A DNA stretch of 64,000 bases. Source: Hydractinia symbiolongicarpus. Taxonomy: Eukaryota > Cnidaria > Hydrozoa > Anthoathecata > Hydractiniidae. The position numbers and the translations under genes were made by a program. Shown piece after piece: positions 11,101 to 24,500 of the stretch; position 1 is the first letter of the stretch, and the number at the start of each line of letters is the position of its first letter. The stretch spans positions 24,242,001-24,306,000 of the forward strand of contig NC_079883.1 of assembly GCF_029227915.1 (NCBI RefSeq), read 5' to 3'. The notes under the pieces are model-generated. The model ran no database searches. It saw only the letters and a program-made list of their open reading frames with translations, and was not told where the DNA came from.

Positions 11101-14100
11101 CAGTAATGGAATCTCCTGCAGGATCTTTAAAAAGTTCAGTCACCAGCAAATCGTTATCTTTCATCCGAAGTGGAAACTTCTCCATATCTATGAAATGACA
11201 ACGCAAGTGTTTAAAATAAAAAAACACTTCACCACAATGCTTTTAAAGGAAGAAGATCACAATAGACGGTACTTACCAACATAGTAAATAACACCATTGG
11301 TACCACCAAGAAGGAGAAACGAGCCAGCTGTATCATGACTGGAAATTGGGATCACATCCTGAATCTTCAAAGAAATTAGTCTTCAATTTATATATTTCTT
11401 TGTCAATTTGCAATACAATGCTTAAGAGACACTGACTTAATTGTAAGCTCAACAGTTAAAAACTTACTCTCCAATTTTGTGTCATTACATTCCACACCCC
11501 AACCTTTCCAGTGTAACTCAACCCAACCAGCTGACTACCAACAAATGAAAGAGCATCAACTGGTACTGTTAAGTTGAACGTGCCTTCAATACAAAAATAA
11601 ATCCTTATGAAGATGCATAGCTGTTGCTTAGCTGTTTGTAAAACTCAGCTAAATATGGTAGTTCTACGTAGCATTTAAACAGATTAACCAGGACCTTACA
11701 CCCTGTGAAACTTTCGAATATGAAAATCTTACCAATTCTATTTCCCCGATCACAATTCCACAGCCAAAGTTTAGACCCTTAAAGAAAATACCATGAGTCA
11801 AGCAACAGACAAATAGTAATTATGAAATAAATAAGATGTTGGAAACCTGGAAAAAAAACTATAACATACCTGAAGATATTGCAAGCAATTTATTCCCAAG
11901 AGCACCAGGCATTTTGACATTTAACGATATTTTTTCAATTGACTTTTCCATATATGGAGTTGTAAATATTAATTCCCAACCAACTGAATCTTGTAATCTA
12001 CAAACATTAACAAAATATATTTTCATCTTAGAATCAATGTTATTTGGATAAATCTGTACTCTTAAAACTCTAGCTGAACCGTATTTCTTTCTTCAAGATT
12101 TTCAATTTTCGTACCCCCCCCCTTCCAAAAAATTGTTTCTCCTCCCTCTTTTCAAATCCCAATTAATTTTAATTCTTTAACCCCCTCTGTTATTTCTAAC
12201 CCAAATCACCAGTTTATTTGATACCAAAAAGCACACACATGTAAAGTATGATATGGTGGTATAAGTTGCGCAGTAAAGCATACCAGTGGAGAAAGTAATA
12301 ACATCAATGCCATCAACTTAGGCTTCAAAGATGTCTTCATAATATATAAATTTTACTTTACTTCAGAAGTAATTCTCATATTGCTAAAAAGGGATTTTTT
12401 AATGTCATTAGTAAAACTACTACCATAAAAAGATTCATATTACTGCATTCAACAAGCTTACTAAGCATAGATAGCTTTAAAAGGAATAAACAAACTTAAA
12501 TAATTTATTGTAACATTAAAATGACATCATACCGATAACAACAAACGCAATGAGCATAAGCAACCGCAAGTACATTATGATGTCCTTTTATGATTAACAC
12601 TTTTCTTGGGTCCACATCTACAAAACAAAGACTATAAATTATTCTCTCAAAACAGAAAATGAACTCAAATGATCAAAAATTGTTGATTTGTGTTTTTGTT
12701 TCACTCTAAGCCTTTCTAATATATATCTTCAGTGATAGCTTTTCTTTTCAAATAAGTTTGCCTTGACAGTAAGAATACAAAGAGTATTTTACCTTGATAC
12801 AAAATTTAAGAAATTGTACTCATTTTTAGTTCACAGAGTAATTCCATTTTGTTCTAAAATTATTATTATTGAAATTGTTTACCCAGGATATCCTCTTCAG
12901 TTCCTATTGGTACTACTATCAATAAGGGTCCTGCTTAATTCAAAAATTATGGTCCTTATGATAATACATTCTAATATTTTTCCCAATGTTCTTAACATTT
13001 CCATTTTCTTTTTCTTTTTCGGCTGTACAAAGCATATTTCTTAAGTAAACATGTCTTACTCACCATCAAATTTTAAGTTAGGTTCGGACATTGCACTTTT
13101 GATTAACCCAGCAGTACGGGAATGGTGATCACTGCTTTGCAGAACAGAAGAAACAGAACCTCTTCTGGAAGATTTAATTTCAAGTGGGTTGCATGGGAGT
13201 TCTAAACAACACAAACCAAAATTACAGAGTCAAAATCTAAAATACACTGAGGGGTAACGTTGCAAATATAAAAAAAAGACTGGTGTGTAATTTCAAAAAT
13301 TTGGTTTTTCAAAACATTTTTTACATACTTTTTTTTTGAACAAACTAACCTGGAGGATTTAGGTAGCCCATAAACAGAAGGTCGCCACACGGGTTGTTTA
13401 CTAATTCTTCACAAAGTGACAATCGTCTGACTACAAGTGGTGGTAAACAAAAGCACAAGTTAATTTGTAAGTTTCAAGCTTTACCTTTATAAGTCATTTG
13501 CTTAAAAAGGTTTACGTTTATTAGCTAAAAACAATTTTTAATGGATAATATAAACTCTTTTTACCAATTGGTGTGATACCATAAAATTGAGCTTCGTGTA
13601 ACACCACTGAAGGATCCACATTTCTATGAAGAAAACAAATTGTGATCATATCATACAAGTGAATATATATATATATATTCTTTAAGATAAATGTGTAATG
13701 TCAGATTACCTGAGACAAAAGTCTTTTGTTCGAAGAAAATTCAATATTGGTGCAAAAGCCTCTGGGTCACGGTCAATAAAATACTATAAAAAATACAGAA
13801 ATTACCTAGCTTTAAAACATGCTAATTGTCATGATCATTAAGTCTTCTGATCATTCTTATGAATTTAAATCTTCATTTATTCAATTTAATTAATAAGTTT
13901 CATAATCACAAAGAAAGTACTGCTGTTTTTCAAATTTCGCTTAAAAAGCTGGCATGACACACATGCAATTAAACACATATATAAAAAAAACAATCATCCA
14001 TTCAAATTTTTAAATTTATTCTAATAAGCTTTTATATGTAAATCGAAGCACATGAATTTTATTTATTTTTTATTTTATTTTATGCGATAATATATAGGCG

Positions 14101-15659
14101 AAGCAAATAACGACTCAGCTAATTTTTCTGTGGAATGTTCAGGCTTTCTTTATTAAACAATTCATCTTAGATAGATAGATGTGCATATTTTACATTGCTA
14201 GCCTCAAATATATTGAGGGATATACCCTGTCTATTATTTCCAGGAGGGGCCATGGCTTTGATGGGAAGTTCTGGAGTATTTAATGCTCTTTTTAAGCTAC
14301 GCAAACTCTATTAGGGTCTGCGCTCTGCCAGACAACTTCCGGCAACATCCAACAGCCCACACAGTGCGCCATCTCCCCAATTACCCTCACATGACTTGGG
14401 TTAACCCAGGGCTATGGTAATAATTCAATTGCCCATATTGAATCGCCCAAGGGGAATCAAAACCCCAGTCTCCCGCATAAAGTACGAGAGTGATAACCAT
14501 TAAACTATGGCATCACACATTACCTACAACGACAAAAATTCCCCTCAAGAAAAAGATAAAAACGTCAGATACAGGCAAACGAAACACAAAACAGGTTAGC
14601 TCTATTTACGAAAAAAATGACAATTCTGTCGATATAACTGTTTTTGTTCATCCATAAGGTATAAGTTATATTTACACCCGGCATAACTTTTGTAGGTAAT
14701 TTCTTAAGTAATTTCTTAACTTAAAAATGCTAACCATATGTAAATGGTTGGTTAGCTACCTCACAAAATATTTTGAAACTTTGGAAATTTAGTTCTAAAA
14801 CAATAACTTTTATCATAATTTTATTCCACAAGCAAACTTATATTACTTTGATAATGTGACGAATCCTTGTTTTCTGTGTGATTGTTCATTGAATAAATCT
14901 CCGTGATTGATGTTATTCTCAGTGTTCAACATGCTGCCATTTTTAAATTTCTATCTAGCATCACATGACTATGTATATTGTTTTATTGCAGGATTTCTGC
15001 TGTTGTCTTCATTCTTGTGGCATACTAAGCTGTTTCTTTACATTAAAATCATATATGTGCAATAAGTTATCCAGTTCATAAAAAAATGTTTTATTGGCAT
15101 TCATATTTCCATAATTTACTGTAAAAAGATCATTGGATTCATGGGTAACAAGGTAATAATTAAGATCCTAATTATTACAATAGTCCATTGTGATTTTTTA
15201 CTATATAAAGAAAACATTGAATCTTTAAATTATAGCTTAACAGCGTGTATAATCTCAAAACTTACTGCTCCGGTTTCATCTTTCATTGAGGATATTCTGC
15301 CGCTCAGCAAACTATAAGCAAGCAAACAATATCGTAATAGGCAGAACACATTACTAGATACTTTTTACACTTATTTATTGAGAAAACCTCAAAATAATTT
15401 TACAACACTAAAAGTGTTATTTTAAAGTAAAATACTAATCTTCTTAGTGTGTGTCATGCTTTCAATGTATCTATATACACATACCATGAAAAAAATGACT
15501 CTGGAATCCACGTTAGAGTTGATCGAGATGTCGCAAACCTAAAACATTTTTAAAAGTTATTAAACACAAAGTATTCCTAATCCTTTAAATATATAAAAAA
15601 ATTGTTTACCTTTTACCACCAACATTAAGATTTATGATTTCGCTGTCCCTGTAATTCAT
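8185..15659 (-). CDS. KCTD3: KCTD3/SHKBP1-type BTB and WD40-repeat adaptor protein
   Basis: Nineteen exons join in frame to 683 residues: 15659-15610, 15538-15485, 15311-15266, 13783-13710, 13623-13565, 13430-13350, 13201-13064, 12617-12533, 11997-11870, 11777-11733, 11583-11468, 11364-11277, 11187-11071, 10475-10305, 9731-9576, 9460-9364, 9095-8963, 8878-8833, 8552-8185. Residues 1-100 form a T1-type BTB domain ([44 protein letters not shown]). The middle is the WD40-like part with family blocks [69 protein letters not shown] and [20 protein letters not shown]. The tail keeps [19 protein letters not shown] and ends in TSDSSGTHE, as family members end in a KSDSSG motif. In vertebrates KCTD3 binds HCN3 channels and SHKBP1 binds SH3KBP1; the role here is inferred. 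It is divergent from CCT4, 2.9 kb away, and looks fully functional. Confidence 0.95.
14140..14516 (-). repeat. tRNA-derived SINE-like insert in a KCTD3 intron
   Basis: On the minus strand the sequence from 14516 begins gtgatgccatagtttaatgg, which carries a good Pol III A-box (TAGTTTAATGG). It continues to a B-box-like ggttttgattcccc near 14466-14450. A non-tRNA body follows towards about 14140. Boundaries are approximate and no clean target duplication was seen. Confidence 0.6.
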
Positions 15660-16969
15660 TTTGTATTATATATATTATATATATGTCTATAAATTGAAAG
15701 AATTATTGAAAAATTGATTATACATATACAGTATATACTATACTAGTAAATTCTGAATTTCTGAAACTAGGAAAAAATGCCTGAAATTAGCCGTATGTGT
15801 GCATCTATTGTTATATATCACACTTTACCACAAAAACAAAGTTAAGGATACTGTAAGGGAAAGTGAGCATGATTTTTTAAATCACAATATCTTCTTCACA
15901 TTAATTTAATATATATATTCAAATATATCAATATTTGGAAAGATCTCAACATTTTCTATAGGTTGATATGTATAAGTGTTTTGCATTAAAATGGAAAATA
16001 CAAGGATTTATAAGGTGGAGAAAATCCGACCCCCTCCTTCACGTTCGAAGTTTCTTTTACAAAACGACTGAATTTTTTCCCATCTTTTTCGATTATCTTA
16101 TTCAGGAGGGATGTATCTAAACTGGTTTTTCGATTTTTTCCCTTATTCTTGAGTCGTTTTTTGTTTAAATTTGCCTTTTTTTAAAATTCAACTTTTTGTA
16201 ACTCATATTTTTCATAACTTACACCGTAGCTTTCGTCAGAGTTGTCAAAACAAAAAAAATCGAAAAACCTTTCAGGATATATTATTCAGCTTGGTTTTAA
16301 ACTAACTTTCCTACACAGAAGTTCCCTGGTTATTTAAAAGAAAGTCAAAATGTATATAAGTACTACTTCTCGAAAAAATGAACACAAGAAAAAGAGCTTA
16401 CAAATTTTCAACAATAAACAACTTGCCACATTACCGCTAAAATCACCTTAGCAACAATCACTTTAACCGTGCTGCTCACAGGTTTTATTTTGAGAAGGAT
16501 AATGAACTTTATTCAAATATTATTTTTCTTTCTGTATGCACTATTTAGATTTTGTGAATATGACTGAAAACAAAAATAATAAGGAGACTGACAAGTTTTC
16601 TCAGGTTTTGGTCCCCATGTGACAAGGCACACCGAATCGAAACCATTCATTGGTATTATAACACATAGTCAGTATGATGCTGAATATGTGTTTGTCCCAA
16701 AATAATGAATAAGGGAGCGTTCGCATATTAAGTAATCAAGTAGGGGGAAGGGGGGGGGGGTCATCGAAATTGCTGGCGCATGATTATGGGGAAGGGATCA
16801 AGTGGTTTGATGACATAAGCAAATCAAAAAAAATTAACAGCATATTTTAGTGTAAAAAATATCAACTATCTAAAGCGTTTGTATTTGCCATATTTTATAT
16901 CTTGCATGTAAAATATAAAAGCGAAATATAAAACTGTAAATATTCGTAATTTTTTATGGATTTTTTTAC

Positions 16970-17056
16970 TTTTTTGGGGGGTGGGGGGTTAAGTAGATGA
17001 TGACGTAATTCTGGGAGGGGGGTCAACCAAATGTTTACATGGGGGAGGGGGAGTAG
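16970..17056 (+). repeat. Clustered G-tracts, possible G-quadruplex
   Basis: Repeated runs of three to seven G on the plus strand (ttttggggggtggggggtt, tgggaggggggtc, atgggggaggggg) lie within 90 bp. Another run of eleven G lies at about 16749-16760. Confidence 0.6.
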
Positions 17057-18569
17057 AAAATAGGCAAAAAATATACAATATTTATGGGTAATAAAGTTTC
17101 TAGATAAATTGTAGTTGTGAATTCCATGCAAGTCTATATATAGGTGCAAGCAAACCAATAATAATAACGTTTATTTTATCCGTTTTATTCATTCTTCGTT
17201 GTTAAAAATGATATTCAGAAAAGAAGATATGGAATCACCTTGTTAACTAGGCACTAAATAATAAAAAAGTACATTTTAAAGCTGGGAGGAGATGTAAAAG
17301 GTCTGTTTTTATAGTTATATCATTAATATAGTTATATCATTAACTGCTTTAGAATAGAATATATAATTATACATCATCACCTTAATCAAAAGAAGACCTC
17401 ATCAGCTTTCTGCATGATATGCAATTCAATGTCGAATTCATCCCTAATTTTGCAAAGCTCTTCAGTATCCTCAGACATCTTACAACAAAGAATACTTGAT
17501 TTAACTGGGAAAGAGGACACCAGGGGACTTTGAAAAACTGCCTAATAAATTCAGAACATCACAAAGCTTAGCTAGCATATTTCCACACATTTATAGTTTA
17601 CTCTTACCTGTAAAAAAACACATGAACATCATTCTACTATTAATATGGGTGTGGATATAGCCACGTACTGAACATTTAAAAAAACTATAGCTAAGCTATC
17701 TAGCTATAAGAATAGATAAAATTTTAGCTATAGCTAGCTAGCTATATATATGTAAAAACATTGTCATTGAATCATACTAAGGGGTATTTGTTAAGGCTGA
17801 ATGAAGGTTAGCTACACCAGACCACCACAGAGAGAGGAAAAAATGTGTAGCTAAAACAATAACTATTTGTTAACCCTGTTTAACAGCTTTGTTGATATTC
17901 TTGTATGATTGTACTCTCCTACACAAGAAGGACTATTTTGCTCGCAAAAATGTTTGCTGCATATTTGTTACAGAAAGTGATGATACACGGAGGCAAAACA
18001 AGTTTACTTGACCTTAAAAACTTTCCTAGCTATCTAGCTGCGCAAATAGCTAAAACAAGGCAAACTGAAAAACTACAAAACAATTTTGGTACTTCTTTCA
18101 CGTATCTAGTATAGGTATATGTTTCATATATAAACTAACGAACTAGAGTCCAGAACCTCCGTTTTCCCGGAAGGTTTAGATGATTTACTGCTTAGGACAA
18201 GTTTAACGTGTTTCCAATGTTTTGGGTAACTATCTTTAATTCTTTCTCAGATGTTTTTCTGCTTGAGAGAGGTTGGACATGTTATATGATTTATGGACGA
18301 TACTCCGTTGGACACTTCTTGTATAGGTCAAACATGCATATATGAGATATATACTTATAATAGATACGTGAAGAAGTTTCCACAAAATTTTGTAAGCAGC
18401 TTATGCTTTCTCAGCACATTTAAGTCATAATTCATGTGCCCGTAACACTGGACTATATTTATGCAAACGCTACACCTGCATCGAGCTTCTGGAAGGTTCG
18501 TATATTTTGGGCTGGGATGAATCCAAATATATCTTTGCAATCCTGTTAATTTAACTAAATTAGCCTTAT

Positions 18570-18583
18570 ATATCCTTTTTCAG
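18570..18583 (+). promoter_or_regulatory. Splice acceptor just upstream of the CCT4 start
   Basis: The string tatcctttttcag ends at 18583, 14 bases before the CCT4 ATG. It fits a 5' UTR intron acceptor or a trans-splice acceptor. Confidence 0.5.
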
Positions 18584-18597
18584 TGCCCTTCTCCACC

Positions 18598-21500
18598 ATG
18601 AAAACTGATAACCAACAACCAAGGAATGCCTTCAAGGACAGAGAAAAGCCTGTTCAAGTACGCCTAAGCAACATCACTGCTGCAAAAGGTAAGAGGTCAC
18701 AAAGCAAGTTATTGTTATGTGATTTAGTGCATTTACCCTTGCTGTGTTATTTCATGTGTGTGTAGTTAAGCTTGGCCACATTTGACGTTTAGGTGCGTAT
18801 ATCCTTAGGGCAGAAATTGCATCTAAGTCTGAGAGAGTAAGTAAGTAAATGGAAGTAACTTCCAGATCGAGAAGTACTTTCTGAACAGAAGCTTTTTAAC
18901 TGCCTTATCCAGAAGTAACTTCTCAATTGGGAAGCTCAAAATAAGAAAACTGCTTTGTGCATCACTACTTACGTTTGCGCAATAAAAAATGTCAATAAGT
19001 AAATCAAGCTTCAAATTTTACCCTAGGTTTACTGAGTGAATAAAACATGATAACCTTTAATGCAGCTATTTTTTATGGTTATAGTTGTACTTGTAGCCAT
19101 GCTTATTATTTCTCTTCTTGTTAGAATAAAAAAAAAGATGTAAGGAAGCCATTTTTAATAGCATAGAAACCTCGATCAGGAAGTTTATTCAACAGGTCCC
19201 TATGTTCGCAAATTAATGTATATACTTCCCGATCTGGAAGTTTTTCCCTGATCTGGAAGTAGTTGGCTTTTTTTGCTAGTGGTCTGGTCTGGCAACCTCG
19301 TCCCTAGGACCTCTTTTCGCTTTTTTGATATCAGGGATGGCACAAAGAAGAAGGCCCTGGTCCCCGCCGGTCGGATTTGCAATATGATTGGTAGCCTCAC
19401 TTTCACTAATTATGCTTAAAATTTATAAACATTCCGCGAGTGAGACGAGTCGCCCGTATCATCAAGTTATAAACAAAAATGGTAGCCCCTCTGTCTGGTT
19501 GAGTGTCTGGTGCGCACATGGGAAAAGAAACTTGGATGGAAAATAAAATAAAAAGAAGAGGCAATTTTTTCATTCTGAAAATATAAAATAAAATTTTATA
19601 ATTGGTTTTTCTACAGAAATGAATAGAGATATTTATGTAGCTAGCTATTTACAAGAAAAATAATGGTTTGTTGTTGATATGTAGTTTTGCAAATATATAC
19701 ATCATATATATACACTATGTGGCAAGCTCAGTACTAGCTAGCAGTAAAAATATTTTGCCAATGTAGGTGTTGTGATTAGCTAGATGATAGTATATCTATA
19801 AAATAATTAAGAGTAATATAGCGAGAAATAGTAGGTTTGTGTACTCTACAAGGTATTTTCAAATTGGTAATCCCAAAAACTTAATTCAGAATGAACAAAG
19901 AAAATAACAAGGTAAAGTATATATATTTTTTGCCTATAACTAGCTTACATTTTTTTTAAAATTGAGGAAAAAATTTTTATTATATTTTTAGGTACAAACT
20001 ACACCAAAGAAGTTATATGTACGAAAAGAATACGATGAATGTCATTGCAGGGTATGTGCCAAAGCCTTCCAAAAAAAGCATATTGTGAATATAATATTCA
20101 AATAAAGCAAAAGAAAAACAATTGCAACAAAAAATTATTAGAACATGTGGACTTGATATTACACAAGAGGATTTTTTAACAAAGGTAATATGTAGAAACT
20201 GTCACACGTTTATAAATAAAATGTGGGAATTTCGAAGGTCATGTCAAACTAATCAAATTGAGCTCCGACAAAAAGTTTCCATTAAGCGGCTGAACACTTT
20301 TTCACCTAGGAAAGACCAGGACAAAAAAAAGGTGTTATTGGACACTACACAATGTTTAAATCAACCAAGAAAAAGGTTACAAATGTCTGTTTCTGACAAT
20401 AAATCTGAAGAAAAATCAAACAACAATATAGCAACACAGGATATTTACAACAACACATCACAATAAATATTAAATCTGTATATAATAAAGACAGTGACAA
20501 ACTTTCATCTGAACCTTTTAATATATATCAGCAAAATGCCATTGAGAGAGCAATCCATACCAATCAGAAGTAAATTTACCTTAAATCAAGCAGAATGGAA
20601 AGCCTACATTAGCACAACAAAAATTCTCATCGCTCGAGTGCTTCTGCAATTCTTTCCAAAGTCCAGTATCTTTAAGCAAATTGTTCCTAGCCACATAGAA
20701 CACAAGTACACGAATAATTTGAGCAAAAAATCATTGATTGTTTCAATGCCAATAATGGATGCAAATGAGAACAAATATGGTGACTGTGTGAAAATACTAA
20801 GGACATATGAGGACTGGATTGCAGAACTATATAGTAAAGCTGGCTTGTTGCAAAATTTACCCAAATCGGGAACATCCACCACTGCCTGAAGAACCTGCTT
20901 CGGTTGGTCAGACACAATCACATACGGTATTTACAGAAGGTGATGTAATGAAGGAAATGAAAATTCCATTTTCCGGAGACCAGTTAACACGTGTGCGTTT
21001 TGCAGGTGCCAAGGACATACTGGCTGGATCACACACTCCTACAGATCGCTTTGAACATTGCTCGCCTTTTAAGCCTGTAATGTGGCATTGAAAGGCTTCT
21101 CTTCTTCAATATTCCTACCACTTATTACATCAAGGTGATTCTGTCAATCAACAAGGAACTTTGAAATGTTTTAGAGAAAAATTTAATCGAAAAAATGCAA
21201 CACCCTCCAAAGTTCTTGACTCATATGATGGCAGTGAAGAATTATTTTTAAGCATGGGAAAGGCATATATTGTAACTGCTGCAATAAAATTCTTTGGTAT
21301 GACTAATCTAGATGATAAACCGACTATCCATTGTTATCCACCTAATCTGGCACATAAGTCTACAGAAGAAAAACATCAGTATTTAGATCACGTTTTAACT
21401 GAGTTTGTTGACACATACGTTCTTCAAAAATTTGTCACTAATGAAGATGACTATGTACAGAACTATGGCCTATGCACAATTTTTTTAACTCTCTTACTGA

Positions 21501-24500
21501 TGCAGTTAAAAGACACAACAAAAGAGGGAGATGGAGACAGAAATCTTATTAACCAAAAATTACTTTTGGTTGTCTTCAAATCATTAGGAGCTTACAGCAA
21601 ATATGCTATTGAGATTTTTCTTAGCATAGCTCAGATGGAATGCTTATTAACTCCCAGACTTTCTGAGGAGTTTAATTGGGTTTTTTTTAGCAACTGGAAA
21701 GGTGGGAAAGGAAATAATGTAGAGGACGATTTGGTACAAGAAATAATGAATAGAGTGTCAAAGGGAATTGTTCAGAGAATGGGGGCAAATAAGTCAGTGA
21801 AATCTATCAGCAAAATCAGCAAGGCAGCAAATGGAATTAAAGAGATTGTGGAAAATTTTGATCAAAATTCTAAAATACATGCATCATCGACACATCATAC
21901 AACGACTGACAGTATGAAGGATGAAAAAGAAATGATAAAAGATTTAATACTGCTTGATCCATTTAACTACATAAACGGACGAAAACATCACAGTTTTCCT
22001 AACATTAAAGGGATCCCGAGGTGTCTACACAAGTTTGGTTTATATGAAAATGTACATGATTTTATTCATACCTTTGTTATTTATTTTGTTCAAACTCATC
22101 GATTCAACAAATAACGTTAATCAAAAGTTTGTGCTTCGCTCGCTTACTTCCTTCTCGCTCTGTCCGCCATTGCTTCTTGTCCAACTTCTTTTCGAAATAG
22201 TGAAGAACTTATTTTCATTACTCAAAACCACAAATTAGTTATTATGACGTCACAGTTGCGTAGCGTGAAAAAATTGCTGTTAGCCTATAAACAATCCCTC
22301 TGGCTTCACTGCATTCGTCTTCCTATTTTATAAGTTGATGCAACATTCTCTGTATAAAATGTCTTTTATGATCATGTGTACGACCACGAAACTCATTCTG
22401 AAAAATATGCTCATCTCAGATTTGTTTCGCGGTCTTTTTCACGTGGTGCGCATGCTGTGAGGACGTGTAAACATGCCGCACTGTTGTGCTTATAAATGTC
22501 ACAATCAATCTAATTTAAATGATAATGTATCGTATCATAAATTTCCAAAGGATCCAGAATTAAATAAAACATGGATTGCCAAAGTCAAACGGACCTCACT
22601 GCCAAAATATCGGTACTTGTGTTCAACCCATTTCACCGAAGACTGTTTCGACAAATCTTTTGATATGCAACAAAAGTATGCAGCAAATAAAAATAAAAAA
22701 ATGATTCGGAAGCTGGTGCCAGGGGCAATACCCACCTTATTCCCTCATATTGAGCCAACACCTGAGAGAGCATCATCCACAAAAAGATTGAAAGTCAAAG
22801 AACAAGCTGAGGTATTGTGATTTGCAATAACAACTTGGTGACCAGTCTTCAGCTTATAATTACGAGATATCAAATATGAAACTTCTTGAGAAAAATGATA
22901 AATATAGATACGTAAATTTATTTATCTTCCTTCCAATCATATACATTTTGTGTTATAAAAAGGTGTGACATATATAATATAATATACCTTAGTACCCAGG
23001 ACTTATCATTTGATTTTCTTTTAATTTCAGATTGTCTCAGACTTATTAGAAAAACAAGACTCTTATACAATTCCAGTTGATGATTTTGACAGTCTTGAAA
23101 GCCTCTCGCCTGCTGATTCTGATGTTCAAGGTTCTAGACACAGACATCACTTACAACACAGTCAGTGTGCAAACAGAACCGACGTATTATCGAGATGCCT
23201 CTACCCTCACGAGGATGAGACACTTCAGAAGTATTAGGTGCCAAACAAAAACGTTCAAAAAGAACAATCCATCGAAAGGTGTACAATTTCCAATACCCAA
23301 GAAAGGTATTTTAGAAAGTGATGGCGTAAAAATTGTTTCTCAGAATCGTGAGAGTGTGTCGACTGACGTGTTAGAGACTGTGGTGGCTGACAATTTTTGT
23401 AACAATTTGGGTGTTCAGAGTAGTGGTTTAGATGAAGCGGAGGATGTCATTAGTGCTGCTGTTGAAATTGTAAATAATAAATTGGATGGTGTAAATAATA
23501 AATTGGATGGTGTAAATAATGAATTGGATGGTGTAAATAATGAATTGGAGGTTGTAAATAATGAATTGGAGGTTGTAAATAATGAATTGGAATTGGATGA
23601 TAAATCAGAAAGTTCGAGTGACGAATGTGGTGAAGACGCTGCTGATAGTGATTATGTTCCTTCACAGAATGAGAATGCAACAGAATCTGATCTTTCGCAG
23701 AATGAGTGTGTCAGTTGGAAGGAGAAAATTAGAAATGAACGTGTATTTCTAGTTTACGAGAGTAAGTTATTTGAATTGCTCGGTCGGTGTCCAAGGTGTG
23801 GTGGGCCTGTTGATCAATCTGAAATCAGAGAAGTTATGAATACCGGTTCCCAATTGCATTTAAAAATTAATTGCTTCAATGAATGCAATATCGAATGGAA
23901 AAGTCAACCAATGGTCGACTCACTAAACGGATTGGGAAATTTATTTATTTCAACATCAATCGCTTTTTCAGGGGTACCGTTTGCAAAAATTTCGAGGTTT
24001 GCATGGTTGATTAATTTGAAATTCATATCTGACAGTGTGTATTATCAGATTCGACGTGATTTCATCCTTCCCGTAGTTAGACAAAAGTGGAATGTCGAAC
24101 GTAAACGTATGGTGGAATTGTTGAAATCGCGTGATGTCGTTGTTCTCGTTGGTGACGGAAGATGCGATAGCCCTGGCCATTCTGCAAAGTACTGCAATTA
24201 TATGTTCATGGAAACACTTACCGGGAAAGTTATTGACACTGTTGTGGTACCTGTAACAGAAGTAAAGAATTCAAACGCCATGGAAAAAGAAGGGTTTGTT
24301 CGTATTTTACGACAGCTGCAAAATAATGATGTTCACGTGGATGTTGTGGCCACAGATAAACACACACAAATACGCAAACTAATGCGAGTGAACCCTGAGT
24401 TCAACACAATCAAACATCAATTTGATCCATGGCACGTTGCCAAAAATATAAATAAAAAAATCAATAAAATTGCAAAAAAGAAAAGTTAGAAAGTTTGTTA

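Larger units (their letters stand above)
15660..18597. other. Divergent intergenic region between KCTD3 and CCT4
   Basis: This 2.9-kb stretch should hold both promoters. No exon is recognised. It contains G-rich tracts (16741-16760, 16972-17055), gctagctagc-type simple sequence near 17690-17750, and long AT-rich parts. The open frames at 16895-17158 and 17905-18114 carry no family motif. Confidence 0.55.
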
